A DNA stretch of 64,000 nucleotides from the NCBI GenBank assembly GCA_028554645.1, contig JAQOOI010000079.1, positions 62,001 to 126,000 on the forward strand, given 5' to 3'. The DNA comes from Omphalotus guepiniiformis (Eukaryota; Basidiomycota; Agaricomycetes; Agaricales; Omphalotaceae). The notes beneath the pieces are model-generated. The model had not been told where the DNA came from. It worked only from the letters and a program-made list of their open reading frames with translations, and made no database searches. This document shows positions 1-10,513 of this stretch, in pieces. The first letter of the stretch is position 1, and each line of letters begins with the position of its first letter. The position numbers were made by a program, and so were the translations under genes.

Positions 1-837
1 ACTGTGCTCAACGCCAACACCCCTGCCGTGCTCGACGGCGACACTACCATCATCCCAACGACTAGCGCCCTCAACGGCGACCCTCTAACGGCTGGCCCTA
101 CCGTCCAAACGACTAGCGTCCTTGACGCCGCCCTTGGCATCGTCCAATGCGCTAGTGCGGTCCACACTGCCAGTGATGTCATCCAACATTCAATCAGCAG
201 TGGCCGGGATCGTGACTATGCATTGTTTGCCAATGGCGGTGAGATCATGCATGAACTCACCTTCCCTTATAATGGTGAAGATCGATCACTCTCAATCAGG
301 GACAGGATAAATATTCGTCTTTTTGGCTTCTCTCTTGGGCAAGGGCAGGCGCGAAAAGTACCCACAGAAGTGATACTCGAGGAGGATGTCCGCATTGGCT
401 ATTGCTGGAAGTTCAAGGGCTCTAAGGGGCATGTTGGTATCGCCCTAGCAGCTCCTCTGGGAGTCACTCACGTAACCTTTTTTCATCCGTCTCACGTTGA
501 GCTGTCTGGCGAAGACCTGAAGCGAGCGCCTAAGTTGATCTGGCTTTGGGCACTTCTATCGCGAGATGCTGTAGAAACACTCTTAGCTGCTAATCTCACA
601 ACCGTTACCCTGGAGTATTTTGGTGGCTCTCGGTTGAAGACTCACAAGAACGGAGTCTTTGTTCGAATTGCAGAGATCGCTTACGACGCTATGAGAGGTT
701 ACAAGCAAATTTTCCAGGTAGATGAAGGGGTGGGACGACATGCTACTGACACATTAGTTGTTGATATTAGAGACAACTGGGGTGCAGATAGCACCTGTAT
801 GTATAGAATCGCAATTCACGGTGTATCGAGTGGGTAG
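1..837 (+). CDS. SUN-domain protein, 5'-truncated by the window edge
   Basis: The open frame enters from the window edge and ends at 837. It encodes the C-terminal 279 or so residues of the protein that is complete at 32304-33709 on the other strand. SUN-family hallmarks are visible: YCWKFKGSKGHVGIAL, VTHVTFFHPSHVEL, and the terminal TDTLVVDIRDNWGADSTC followed by MYRIAIHG. SUN proteins of this type normally sit in the nuclear envelope or ER membrane and bridge to KASH or other partners; that role is family knowledge, not shown here. The membrane segments lie upstream and are outside the window. One residue differs from the complete copy (Leu for Ser in TL(L/S)AANL). A LINE begins roughly 80 bp after the stop. 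Whether this copy is a full gene or only a duplicated 3' part cannot be seen. Confidence 0.85.
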   Translation, partial: TVLNANTPAVLDGDTTIIPTTSALNGDPLTAGPTVQTTSVLDAALGIVQCASAVHTASDVIQHSISSGRDRDYALFANGGEIMHELTFPYNGEDRSLSIRDRINIRLFGFSLGQGQARKVPTEVILEEDVRIGYCWKFKGSKGHVGIALAAPLGVTHVTFFHPSHVELSGEDLKRAPKLIWLWALLSRDAVETLLAANLTTVTLEYFGGSRLKTHKNGVFVRIAEIAYDAMRGYKQIFQVDEGVGRHATDTLVVDIRDNWGADSTCMYRIAIHGVSSG

Positions 838-908
838 TAGCCACCTACAGGACACTGAGAGACAATAGACTCGATTCATTGATAGCTTTTACACCTTCAA
901 CATTGAAT
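1..908 (+). repeat. Copy 1 of an inverted duplication (SUN 3' part)
   Basis: Bases 1-908 match the reverse complement of 32233-33140 with one mismatch noticed (near 583). Homology stops sharply at 908/32233, just where LINE sequence starts in this copy. The left end is cut by the window. Confidence 0.9.
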
Positions 909-1187
909 TTAAATACACAGTAGGACAACAACAACAACAACAACAACAACCACCACCACCCCAGCCCCCCAGCCCCAGCCTCTGGCTCAGTCACCCACAC
1001 TTTACCTCTGAATATCTCTTAAATAATCGTACTTAAGACTAAGAAAACCCTCCTGAACGAAAAAAAAAAAAAAAAAAACCGCATCACCGCTGCCACTACT
1101 GGTGCCGCTCCTAAACGGGGAAACTGGCTAAAAGCCTCCGCTCGCTTAAAAACTCTTCTAGAAAAATTCTCAAAAAAGGCCTGGGCT

Positions 1188-4100
1188 ATGTCGTCAATCG
1201 AGGACGAGCCGATGTTGGCCGAAAATGTGGCTAACACCCCAATCGAACTCCCCTCCACTCCAACCACGCCAACGAGACATCGACGACCGGAGAACGAAAC
1301 CGATGATCTCCCTCCGTTCACTCCACGAAAACCTAGCGCTACCCTGGCCACTATTCTCGACTCTCCTTCGACTCCCCGAAGCCGCACTGTCGCGGTGAGG
1401 CCAGTGGGATTGAAACTAATCATTCGAGGTGCCTACGCAGAAAACGACGCTGTACACGACCCAGTTCGCGTGGTAGAGCTCGCTGTATCTGAAATTCAGA
1501 AACGCGACCGCTCCCTACGAAAAATTTCGGTTGTAGCTCAACCCTTCAAGCAATCCTCTCCCCATCCATCGACGTGTTATCTTGCTCTTGCCCCATCCCT
1601 TCGTCTTCCCGACGCTGAACCCCGAGTTGACCTCCTCGAAGCCTGGAAATCCTCGTTGGCTCTGACCTACTCCGATTGGGAAATCGAATGGGTGCCAAAC
1701 AAGGATGGGACAGATAAAAGGATGTGGCTACGGATCACTGTCTCCAACATCAGGCCCAAGACAGCACGCGCTCCCAACACCTCCGACGAAGCGTGGGCGG
1801 AACACTGCAGAAAAGTCATCACCAGCTCTCTGGATGCCAACGGGAACCTAGTGTATAGCAGCTTCAAGATGGGCTCGAGCGCCATCGTGCTCGAAATGGC
1901 GCTCCCTCAAAATGTGGACGACACTCTTGCTCGCGGCTCAATCCGAATACCAGAACTCTCCTCCCTCCCAATTCCTGTCCACTCGACTCGCTATCACTCG
2001 CCACGCAACCCCTTCGAAATAATTGTGACCGGCATTGGATCTTGGGAACCGACTCTCGACGAAATCATTCGCGAATGGGTACACAAGAATTTTTGCAGCC
2101 CCTCTGGCCTGTCCGTGGCAGAAGAGCGCACCGTAGGTGAAAACGACGAAGCTTACATCTTCGCCTGCTCCACCTGGGAAATAACGGCAAATGTCCTCAG
2201 AGCCACCGAACAATTCAAAGCCGAAATCGGTTCGAACTACCCCGAACTGTCCGCACTCCAACTTCTTTATAACTACAACGCCTCCCCCGCCCCAGTTCGT
2301 CGAACCGCTCGCGAGGCCGTCAATGATGGCGCATCCAAAATAGCTAGCGGCATGGACGCGTTCGCCCAGAGGCTCGACCGTATGGAGAACCGACTAGAAA
2401 AATCGAACAGGGACCTTCGAGATGAAATGGCCACCGACCGTGCCGCGAATCAGATTATGCAGACAAACGTGATGGCCATCAACGCATCGATCACGGAACT
2501 GCGTGAAGGCATGGGATCCACTCAGCAACAGCTGTTCTCACTCAGCCAGGTCATGGTACTAGGTCAACAACGAGCAACTCTGGAGGATAAAATCCTCACC
2601 CTTCGGCTCCAAATGCTGGAAGGAGTTGCACCTCAGCAGGAACTTGAATACAAGCAAGTCATGGAGGACTTACGAGCGCAACTGAGCACCGTCCGGGAGA
2701 ATCAATCAGCGTTCACGGGACTACAATCACCCCCTCCAACCCGCACCATACCCCCCCCTCCTACTCGAGAGCCCTCCGTTGAACCCGCTGAACTCCCCCC
2801 CACGCCTGAAGCCCCCCCCTCTCTCTCCCCAACAACCAAACCCTTGCGCCCGCACGCAACTCCGGTGCTGAATCACTCCCAGCCATCGACGTCCTCGTCT
2901 TCACCTACCATCCGAATCAGGCCGGTGCGATCCTCTCCCAGACAACGATCCATCACCCCCACCCCTTATACCTCAAAAGGCAGGAAGACTCGCATCACAA
3001 AAGGACTCGTCGAAGATGAAGACATGGATGACGTCTCGGCAGTAGCAAGTGAGGTAGGTCCACAATCCCTTTACCCTTTTCCTCCCCCCGGTCTTACGAA
3101 ACAACGCATGACCCCAGCTACAGTCACGATGATACCGTCAATGGCTCAGACTTATACTCGCGGTCCTGACGGGACTCGCGGGTTTGAGAGAGATCGAAGG
3201 TGGAGTGGAAACGCATCGGTTAGCAAACGTTGTCGAGTTCGCCTTTCTTCCTGTTCACCTATACCACATGTACATAATGCCGCTTCCTATAACCTCCATA
3301 CCAGTCAACACAAACCCTTCTTGTTATCAACTTTGTCTTGTAAACCATTCCCTCCTTTTCTTGTTATCTTAATGTCAATTTTCTTGACCCTCTCACTTGC
3401 TACTCGAGCTCATGCCATCACCCCGACGTCAACGTTCTCAATATACTCTCTCAACGCCAACGGACTAGGACATAACGTAAAACTGGCCCACATCAACAAC
3501 GCAATTTCGGTTAACAAGCCTCACGCGTTTGTGCTCAACGAAAGCAAGACCAAGGCTTCGGTGCTCAATGACCTCCCTACATCGGAATACGAAATCTTTG
3601 AAGAACGAGCGGTCAAATGCGAAGGAAACTCGCACCTATACAAATGGGGAACGATCTTAGGAATCAGGAAGGATATCCATGTCATTCAACGGATGATGAT
3701 CAACGAACAACAGCTACGAGGACGAGTAATTGCAGTAGACGTGGCGATACAGACCACTGACGGTAAAGCGTTCTCACACCGAATATTTGCCGTCTACGCC
3801 CCATGGGATCCCGGTGCAGCCAACTCCAATGGGTTCTGGTCCTCGCTCACCGACTTAATTACGAACACTCCCACGTCATGGTCCATGACGGGTGACCTCA
3901 ACGCAACAATCTCCCCAACCGAACGGGCGACCGGAGGACAAGACGCAAGAGAGCAATTCAAGACTTTTCTACAAAATACAGAAGCCGTTGATCTATGGTC
4001 GCTGAATGAACATCGCAACAGGATGTACGACTGGACATGCAGGGCAAGAGGCCCAGACGCGAATGGTGGAAGCATCATAGACCGGACAGTGCTATCCAAG

Positions 4101-4460
4101 AACGCAGCGTCAGACGCTCAAGTAACAGTAGCAGCAGGAAAACACGACTACGTCCCCTGCACGGATCACAGGGCGATAATTAGCAAGCTCCTTCTCCTCC
4201 CGCCAACCGACGCGTACACCATTCTTCTCCCTCACCGTATCTCGTTCAATAAACCCCGCATCAAATTCCCTCAGGTGGCAGAAAAATATCGACACCAGAC
4301 CTTCCGAGATCTATTCGACGCTCAGGCACAACGACTCAAGCTACACGATATTGAAGTCACGGACGACGAGACATTCCTTGAACTCTACAACCAGGTAAGC
4401 GAAATCATGAAACGATGTGCGGAGGAAGCGTACGGCAGGGTATCCCTCTCAAACATATGA
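1188..4460 (+). CDS. LINE gag-like protein fused in frame to AP-type endonuclease
   Basis: One 1090-residue frame. Residues 1 to about 640 are a gag-like ORF1 protein with a charged coiled-coil region near 385-520 and a proline-rich stretch after it; no CCHC zinc knuckle was seen. Residues about 745-1000 are an exonuclease/endonuclease/phosphatase-fold nicking domain, with SIYSLNANGLG, LNESKTKA, VYAPWDP, TGDLNATI, the RT-linked DRTVLS and CTDHRAI in the expected order. In many related LINEs ORF1 and ORF2 are separate; here no stop divides them. An internal ATG at 3372, just before the endonuclease, is a possible ORF2 start. The frame runs past the endonuclease and ends in SLSNI-stop where the RT frame takes over in +1. 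Start chosen as the first ATG after the leader. Confidence 0.85.
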   Translation: MSSIEDEPMLAENVANTPIELPSTPTTPTRHRRPENETDDLPPFTPRKPSATLATILDSPSTPRSRTVAVRPVGLKLIIRGAYAENDAVHDPVRVVELAVSEIQKRDRSLRKISVVAQPFKQSSPHPSTCYLALAPSLRLPDAEPRVDLLEAWKSSLALTYSDWEIEWVPNKDGTDKRMWLRITVSNIRPKTARAPNTSDEAWAEHCRKVITSSLDANGNLVYSSFKMGSSAIVLEMALPQNVDDTLARGSIRIPELSSLPIPVHSTRYHSPRNPFEIIVTGIGSWEPTLDEIIREWVHKNFCSPSGLSVAEERTVGENDEAYIFACSTWEITANVLRATEQFKAEIGSNYPELSALQLLYNYNASPAPVRRTAREAVNDGASKIASGMDAFAQRLDRMENRLEKSNRDLRDEMATDRAANQIMQTNVMAINASITELREGMGSTQQQLFSLSQVMVLGQQRATLEDKILTLRLQMLEGVAPQQELEYKQVMEDLRAQLSTVRENQSAFTGLQSPPPTRTIPPPPTREPSVEPAELPPTPEAPPSLSPTTKPLRPHATPVLNHSQPSTSSSSPTIRIRPVRSSPRQRSITPTPYTSKGRKTRITKGLVEDEDMDDVSAVASEVGPQSLYPFPPPGLTKQRMTPATVTMIPSMAQTYTRGPDGTRGFERDRRWSGNASVSKRCRVRLSSCSPIPHVHNAASYNLHTSQHKPFLLSTLSCKPFPPFLVILMSIFLTLSLATRAHAITPTSTFSIYSLNANGLGHNVKLAHINNAISVNKPHAFVLNESKTKASVLNDLPTSEYEIFEERAVKCEGNSHLYKWGTILGIRKDIHVIQRMMINEQQLRGRVIAVDVAIQTTDGKAFSHRIFAVYAPWDPGAANSNGFWSSLTDLITNTPTSWSMTGDLNATISPTERATGGQDAREQFKTFLQNTEAVDLWSLNEHRNRMYDWTCRARGPDANGGSIIDRTVLSKNAASDAQVTVAAGKHDYVPCTDHRAIISKLLLLPPTDAYTILLPHRISFNKPRIKFPQVAEKYRHQTFRDLFDAQAQRLKLHDIEVTDDETFLELYNQVSEIMKRCAEEAYGRVSLSNI

Positions 4461-7400
4461 TCAAGACGCGAAACGAGGAAAGGTAACCAACGACAAAATC
4501 CAACGAATAGTCGGATATATACGCTCCCTAGGAGGGGCCATACAGATCATCAAAGGACGGCTAAATCCCTACTATTCAGTAGCATCACGATCAGTATACG
4601 AAAAGATGCAGCGGAAAGCAAGATCGGCCAACCTTGACCCTCTACAATACACCATACAAGAAAGGAGAAAAGCCCACAAAGAACTCTATCAAGAAAGAGC
4701 CAAGGAAATAAATGAACGGGCACTGCGAAAAGAGAAAGCGAAAATAACAGCAACACTCATACGCAATTCCACCAAACACCTCTTCAGCAAAAACAAATAC
4801 ATTGCCCTGCCAGGAGTCATCAAAGACCCGAATTCTGATCAACTACTGGCTAACCCAAGCGAAGTCAAGAGCGCTTCTCAGGAATACTGGTCTACTCTAT
4901 ACGAGCGACAACCACCTCCGAACATCCCTAAACCATGGTTGACTACGCCGACAATCAGCAAGATTCGAGACCGAGTTGTAGCGAAGCCGTTTACATGGCC
5001 CAAATCAGCGAATCTCGAGGATTTCAGAGCCTTACTACGACGAGGAAACGCACGCCCGGCGCCAGGTCCAGATGAGTGGGAAAAATGGATAATCAAGAGT
5101 CTCTCCGACAACGGACTAACGCTAATTGTGAAACTACACAACTTCATCACTCTAAACTCACGATTCCCAGGCAACCTCAAAGATATGTGGCTCACGATGA
5201 TCCATAAACGAGGTTTAAGAACAGACCTAACGAACTGGAGAGGAATACTACTGTCAAATTTTCTCGCTAACTCGCCAACTTCATGGCTGAACTTTCGCCT
5301 AGTCCCCTACATCGCTGAACTCCGCATTCTACCCGACACTCAAGTGGCTACACAAAAAGACGTACAAACCAGGGATCTGATGAGTTTTCTAGCAGGAGTT
5401 AAATGCTGGTCCAATCGCACCAAGCGGACCGTTTACGCCATCAAACGCGACCAGATGAAGGGCTTCGACTACTTAGCGCCGGAAGGATTCTACGACGCAA
5501 TTACTGCATACGGCCTACCTCAGCAAATCATCGAACTCGACAAAGCAGCGCAAACTGACACCAAGTGCTTCATCCGAACAGCATATGGAGTAACAGACCC
5601 CATTACGATCAACGGAGTAACTAAACAAGGCGGACCCCTCTCACCTCTGAAGTCCACACTCACCACCAGCCTTGGTCACCACTACCTAAACGACCTCCTA
5701 CGTCAGGACAAGGACGCCGTCATCATAGCAACTGAATCCTTCATGAAGGGTGATCCACACTTACCGGCGGACAACACCAACATCATAGTAGGCATGACTG
5801 AAGCGACAGACGACTCCTACCTATTTTCGTTGTCGCTCCCGGCACTCAGATACATCACACTCCAAATGGAACGCTTTCAATTCGCATACGGGTGGCTAAC
5901 TCAATGGGCCAAAACAAGAGCATATGTACTGAATCCTATAGGCCTGCAGCCACAAACGGTACTATTCGACTCGGTTACAAACGAAAAGGGGGTGGATCCA
6001 TTGAATATCACCGTACAAGAAGTGCCACTGATTGTTAATGAACTAGAGTTTCTCAGAGCAAAAGTTGACGACCCAGTTACTAGACATCAAGAGCTATACA
6101 CGCTAATTAACGACTTCGCGTTCCCTCGACTCAGCAGGAGGGCCCCAATCACTCTCCTTCGAAAGATCGTTTCACAGAACATCATATCAAGATGCCGAGC
6201 GCTACTCTCACTACAACCAATCCGACAGGTTGACGCGGAGAGTCTGGACCGTCTAATCATGAGGAAAATTCATGACCAGCTAGGATTCCCTTTCAACCCG
6301 AATACAGACATACTAACTTTACCCATTCACATGAACGGGCTAGGTTTCCCTTCCATAGCACGAATTAACGCGGGACTCGCCATCGAGGGGCTACGTCGAG
6401 ACTTAAACCACCACATTCCGGCATACAGAACGATGGCGAGAATCACACTGGCGGACTGGACTTGTTCACTAAATAACTGCATCACGCCACTAGAGGGACT
6501 AGGACTGAAGAGTCACACTCATGCATCGAGATCAAACAAAATCCCGACAACGTGGCTAACGGCACATAGAGTCATCTGTGACCACAAGAGAGAACTCGCT
6601 CTAGGTGCTACGGACAGATCTGAAGTGCTGAGAGGTGAAGTGTCTCTGTCTCACTACATGTCCGTCTACAATCACTGCACTAAGACCACAGATGGACGCA
6701 ACGAACGGCCTGACGGACACACAATCCGTTCACTGCGAGCCAAAGGCATAATCAAGCTGGCCGATGCTGGGCGTTGGACAATCGACGCAGTTAGCGGGAG
6801 AGGAATATTCACAAAGCGGAATGACATCACCGTGGCAGGATGGTCCCAAGCGGCACAAAGAAACCTCGAGAAGCTATACTCCATGCTAAGTGATTTCGAT
6901 CTTCGCTGGCTTCATGCTGGCTCAGTCGACATCTTCACAGATCGTAAAACGCGGCAAAGAAGGGCAGAGGAATACATCCGACGGTTGGCGGAAACCACTC
7001 AGCTGAGAAGTTCAGGAGTAAATGATGTCGGAGGACAGATATGGGGATCCGATGGCTCCATGATCCCAGCTGCAGCCACCATATTTGACGACAAAACAGT
7101 AACAGCAGCTATCACCGGCCCCAAAACGCTAGTCGTCAAGCTGAACAGCAACACGGCCTTCATCACCCAAGGAGAACTCATGGCAATGATCATGGGCGCT
7201 CTTCTGGCGAACGACTCAGAAACGACACCCAGACTATACGCAGACCCCCTGACCATAATACGAATCATCGACGACTGTCAGCTCAACCCGACTCACCAAA
7301 TGCGACTACGCCATATGAACGGCAGATCCTACTACAGGTGGCTCCTTCACACCTTACACCACAAATCTATCCATATCAAACACACAAAAGCCCACACCAA

Positions 7401-8226
7401 CAGCTCATCCATACCATCCCAAATCAACTCGGAAGCAGATCACTACGCGTCGACGAGTCAAAAATATCTTGACAGTACACCGTCTGCACCCATTCCAACA
7501 TTCTACATGGACGACTACACCCTCCGATCCCAAACCTTAGGCTGGATCGAATCGAGTACGACTCACTACGTGCAACAGGTGATGGAAAGGGATATGGCGA
7601 AGAAACTAGCGGTCTCACACACCCTGCGGATGTCAAAGTGGCTATATGAATCACGCCCTCCGCTCGAATTCCCATACACGAAAACGTACTCAGCGTACTC
7701 AGCTACGATACAACTCTACGCACGCTCCGGGCAGCTCGCGACGGCAGACACACTAGCCAGAAGAGGGAAGATGGATGACGAAACCTGCAGGCTCGGATGC
7801 TCAGCAGTAGAGGACATGCATCATATCTTCGTCGAATGCCAGAGATACACGAAATGGAGAAAAGAAGCAGCGGAGGAAGCGCTATCGAGAACACAGAGGA
7901 AGATAGAGGATAAGAAAATAAGCCACGAAGCAGCAGGTCTCCTGCTCACCGGAGCTAAGTTCCTATTCTCCCCTCATGAGCAAATATGGCCACTGCAAAG
8001 ACCCTTCTATTATTTAGGATTAACACCACCCACCGAGAAACTGATAACGAAACCGCCTCACATCTCCCACATCGAATTCGAACGGCTTCTCCATCATATC
8101 TCGGCGGATTGGCATCTACAGGCTATACGACTCGCAGGAAGAATATTCGGAGACTATCAAAGGGAAGTGGCAAAGCAGAACACATCACCTAGAATACCAA
8201 GGAGCAGGGTTTTCCTCGCTCGATGA
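4417..8226 (+). CDS. LINE reverse transcriptase-RNase H-zinc finger polyprotein
   Basis: About 1,260 residues. The thumb-side start of homology is near KVTNDKIQRIVGYIRSLGGA. RT motifs: A in KRDQMKGFDYL (residue ~341), B in KQGGPLSPLKS (~401), C in EATDDSYLF (~462). Motif C carries TDD rather than the textbook FADD/YADD. An RNase H domain follows: GSDGS, QGELMA, RLYADP and NSEADHY supply the acidic residues, with the KAHTNSSS histidine. A C-terminal CRLGC...HHIFVEC zinc-binding motif (~1124-1140) is typical of RT-linked zinc fingers. The frame overlaps the endonuclease frame by 44 nt in the +1 register, so an indel or programmed frameshift near 4440 separates them. The stated start is simply the first ATG in this frame; true translation probably comes from upstream. 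Confidence 0.88.
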   Translation: MRRKRTAGYPSQTYDQDAKRGKVTNDKIQRIVGYIRSLGGAIQIIKGRLNPYYSVASRSVYEKMQRKARSANLDPLQYTIQERRKAHKELYQERAKEINERALRKEKAKITATLIRNSTKHLFSKNKYIALPGVIKDPNSDQLLANPSEVKSASQEYWSTLYERQPPPNIPKPWLTTPTISKIRDRVVAKPFTWPKSANLEDFRALLRRGNARPAPGPDEWEKWIIKSLSDNGLTLIVKLHNFITLNSRFPGNLKDMWLTMIHKRGLRTDLTNWRGILLSNFLANSPTSWLNFRLVPYIAELRILPDTQVATQKDVQTRDLMSFLAGVKCWSNRTKRTVYAIKRDQMKGFDYLAPEGFYDAITAYGLPQQIIELDKAAQTDTKCFIRTAYGVTDPITINGVTKQGGPLSPLKSTLTTSLGHHYLNDLLRQDKDAVIIATESFMKGDPHLPADNTNIIVGMTEATDDSYLFSLSLPALRYITLQMERFQFAYGWLTQWAKTRAYVLNPIGLQPQTVLFDSVTNEKGVDPLNITVQEVPLIVNELEFLRAKVDDPVTRHQELYTLINDFAFPRLSRRAPITLLRKIVSQNIISRCRALLSLQPIRQVDAESLDRLIMRKIHDQLGFPFNPNTDILTLPIHMNGLGFPSIARINAGLAIEGLRRDLNHHIPAYRTMARITLADWTCSLNNCITPLEGLGLKSHTHASRSNKIPTTWLTAHRVICDHKRELALGATDRSEVLRGEVSLSHYMSVYNHCTKTTDGRNERPDGHTIRSLRAKGIIKLADAGRWTIDAVSGRGIFTKRNDITVAGWSQAAQRNLEKLYSMLSDFDLRWLHAGSVDIFTDRKTRQRRAEEYIRRLAETTQLRSSGVNDVGGQIWGSDGSMIPAAATIFDDKTVTAAITGPKTLVVKLNSNTAFITQGELMAMIMGALLANDSETTPRLYADPLTIIRIIDDCQLNPTHQMRLRHMNGRSYYRWLLHTLHHKSIHIKHTKAHTNSSSIPSQINSEADHYASTSQKYLDSTPSAPIPTFYMDDYTLRSQTLGWIESSTTHYVQQVMERDMAKKLAVSHTLRMSKWLYESRPPLEFPYTKTYSAYSATIQLYARSGQLATADTLARRGKMDDETCRLGCSAVEDMHHIFVECQRYTKWRKEAAEEALSRTQRKIEDKKISHEAAGLLLTGAKFLFSPHEQIWPLQRPFYYLGLTPPTEKLITKPPHISHIEFERLLHHISADWHLQAIRLAGRIFGDYQREVAKQNTSPRIPRSRVFLAR

Positions 8227-8269
8227 AGGGAGTTAATAAACCGCCCTGAGAAGAGGTTTTTCATCCCCT

Positions 8270-8360
8270 CCGCTTACGATACACTTTACGATACTTTTAC
8301 GATACTTTTATGATTTCGCACAAAACCAGCAAAGACTGGCATTTTACGATACATTTTATT
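8270..8360 (+). repeat. LINE 3' terminal 11-bp tandem repeats
   Basis: About three imperfect units of TTTTACGATAC in tandem, then one more after a 40-bp interruption. Such short tandem tails are common at LINE 3' ends in place of poly(A). Confidence 0.6.
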
Positions 8361-8563
8361 ACCTACACTGCAGTCCGGTTCGTCGAGGTCGATTATCAAC
8401 CTTAGTCTTTCATAGACGTAGACGAATATCAATATTGAAAACATTGAAAACATCTATGAGAATTATCGTGATGTCAGAAGAGTCATCTTGCTGGTCGGTG
8501 TTCCTAGTAGAGACGATAACTAAACGGGCAATGAGTTGAATATGAAGATATGATACTCACTGG

Positions 8564-8912
8564 TCACCGCCACTTCTTCTGTAGTTGCCTTTCCAATGTA
8601 TCAATCTTGCGACGTAGAGATTGGATCTCATGGTCCTTCTCTTTGATGATTTTTCTTAAATTATCAATATGGTACTGTCCGAGTTCTATCCAGCGTGCCT
8701 GCCATTCCACCACTGACACGGGCTACAGTGTGTCAATATCTCAACTTGCGGCAGAGCAACGCTGCATCACGACAGACCTTTGCAAGTGGCTCGTGATCGA
8801 CAACACCCTCCGAGTCCATAGCCTTTTTCACGATTTCGTCCCAATCCTCGTCCTGGCATCGTTGAATATACAAGGTTTCTGACATATCGTGAATTGTGTT
8901 GTCAGACATCAT
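8564..8912 (-). CDS. Small two-exon coiled-coil protein
   Basis: Exon 1 runs 8912-8778 (ATGATG start, 45 codons) and exon 2 runs 8722-8564. The 55-nt intron starts GTCTGT and ends CTGTAG, joining LAK to PVSVVEW in phase 0. The product is about 97 residues: an acidic N-terminal half (QDEDWDEIVKKAMDSEG) and a C-terminal coiled coil (IIKEKDHEIQSLRRKIDTLE). I do not recognise a family. The coiled coil and the clean splice support a real gene; function is unknown. It lies just after the LINE on the opposite strand. Confidence 0.55.
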
Positions 8913-9332
8913 AAGAACGTATGTATCTCGAGGCTAGTATCGCGCTTTTGCAGTTGGAAGGGAGATCAAGCTACCTGAAAACGAGGGAGTTGAATTATAT
9001 ATACTACGACGGCATATCCTTTGTCAAGAGCTGAAGAACACAAATGCAAAGGGCAGAGCCATCGGCGTCAATACATCGTTCCGTTTTGCTAGGTTTCCGC
9101 GCTAAACTTTGAATGCGCCTAAAACTGATATCTTCGTGTAAGTTACTAAGTACTCTCTCAAGTACTCTCTCGTGTTTTTCGAGAGAGTAATAGGTAGCAC
9201 TATTAGATATTGATATTTATGCTTCAGAAACTTTCAACTGAAAGACTGAAGCTTTGATAAGCTATAATTGGAAGCTTGGAAGGCGTGACCATTATCCCCT
9301 GACAACGGGACTACCACTGCACAAAGACTTGT
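8913..9332. other. Intergenic, no gene seen
   Basis: AT-rich spacer between the minus-strand coiled-coil gene and the plus-strand membrane/coiled-coil gene; probable divergent promoter region (TATATATA-like stretch near 8995). Nothing else supported. Confidence 0.4.
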
Positions 9333-10513
9333 TTGACCCTCTGCACTACTTTCTTCAGTGGGATCGAAAATGGTACTCCTGCTTCTCCCCAACTCTTTAC
9401 CCCTCCTCCAGTCCCAGGTTCTACAATCCCTGTCATGTATGTTCTGAAGTGGATGATCTTTGTTCTTTACGTCTTCAAGTTCTCGGTCACCTGTGTTTTT
9501 CGGACAGGGACTCTGCCCAGCACTCGGATGTCTCTATATTCGGACAACATCGAAAGTCTTCGTATCCCACACAATGAATATGACAGGCTGGTCTCGAGGA
9601 TTGACAATTCTGTTGTGTCAGATACGGAGGTGTCGCTGGGCATATACATGAAGAACAGGGAGTTGGCGACTCTCGATCTCGCTGCAGTTTTCAGAATCAG
9701 CAAGCTAGTTGACCGGGAATCTATCGGTGTGTGACTCGTCTGTTACCGTCAAAGACCGACCATCGTACTTAAAATGGTTGTAGCAGACGAACTTTCCAGA
9801 CTAGCAGAGGAGCTCCATGAAGCTGTGTGTGCTTTTCAAAGTGTGGGATTAACCCTCAGCGGTATAGTGGACGCGTACGCATATTTTATTTCTTTATAGT
9901 GCAGAATCCTGATCAGAGTGAACATAGATATCTTGCCATGAATGACTACGTTGAATACGCTCTCAAAGCCGATCGTGTCCAGTTCTACTTCCACATTTTC
10001 CCCTCATTGCTACGGTCACACTGGAATGCGTCTCAAATTTTCCAAGCAATCAGGAATGTGCTCTCTGCTAGTCTTCAATATATGGCACCAAGGATTGAAG
10101 GACTGGTCCTGGTTTTAGAGCAAGTTGAATTCCGTTTGATGCGTTTAAATGATTATCTTGTTCGCAAAGATCATTCCACTTTGTCAGAACTTCTTTCTAA
10201 TTTTTGGACGAAGCGCGGACTTAGGGGGGACAGACTCGAAGAAGAGTTGAGCGAGTATCGCCAACAGACTTTGATGACTATAGTGTCAGTGTTGCAAAGC
10301 GTCAGAGCCTTGCAGGATGATTTGGAGGACCTTCAGGGCAGCGTGAATGGGCACCAATTGGCTGGACAAGTCGCGTTTGAAGTAAAGTTACAAAGGATTT
10401 CGAATAGTTTACGCAGGCTAAGGGACTCAAAGGTTCACGTCGCAGCGGCAGATGCAGAGGCTCGCAGAGCTTCCGCCGCTGAAGTAATACGCGATATCTG
10501 GAACGCTAAGTGA
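9333..10513 (+). pseudogene. Membrane/coiled-coil family A, copy 1, with in-frame stop
   Basis: Paralogue of the gene at 26626-28206. Shared order: a hydrophobic segment (VLKWMIFVLYVFKFSV), a helical block (YDRLVSRIDNSVV against VNNLLDNLASGSV), LSRLAEELHEAV against LSDFIEEARRSG, and a C-terminal bundle (FWTKRG...EYRQQTLMTIVSVLQ against LWTKLG...EYRRQALVRVVLVLQ). Reading from 9333 stays in one frame to 9861 except for a TGA at 9732-9734; the paralogue has a sense codon there at the same spacing. A 38-nt intron (9862-9899) then joins to the last exon ending at 10513. Either a nonsense mutation or an unusual 57-nt intron covering the stop (9727-9783) explains this. Family function unknown to me. 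Confidence 0.6.

Larger units (their letters stand above)
909..8350 (+). mobile_element. Tad/I-like non-LTR retrotransposon (LINE), near full length
   Basis: The element carries a 5' untranslated region with an (ACA)n run and a 20-base A run, a gag-like plus endonuclease frame (1188-4460), an RT-RNase H frame (4417-8226) and a 3' tail of imperfect 11-bp repeats of the type TTTTACGATAC (about 8270-8360). Ends are approximate: the 5' end is placed where homology to the duplicated SUN flank stops, the 3' end where the ACGATAC repeats fade. No target-site duplication was convincingly found. Coding order and domains are those of the Tad/I-type LINE clades with an RNase H domain. The only obvious lesion is a +1 frame change near 4440. 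Confidence 0.85.

Noticed and set aside
1019..1423. Antisense open frame over the LINE start
   Set aside because: Its F-rich start is the complement of the A20 run and the rest mirrors the gag-like frame; no independent support.
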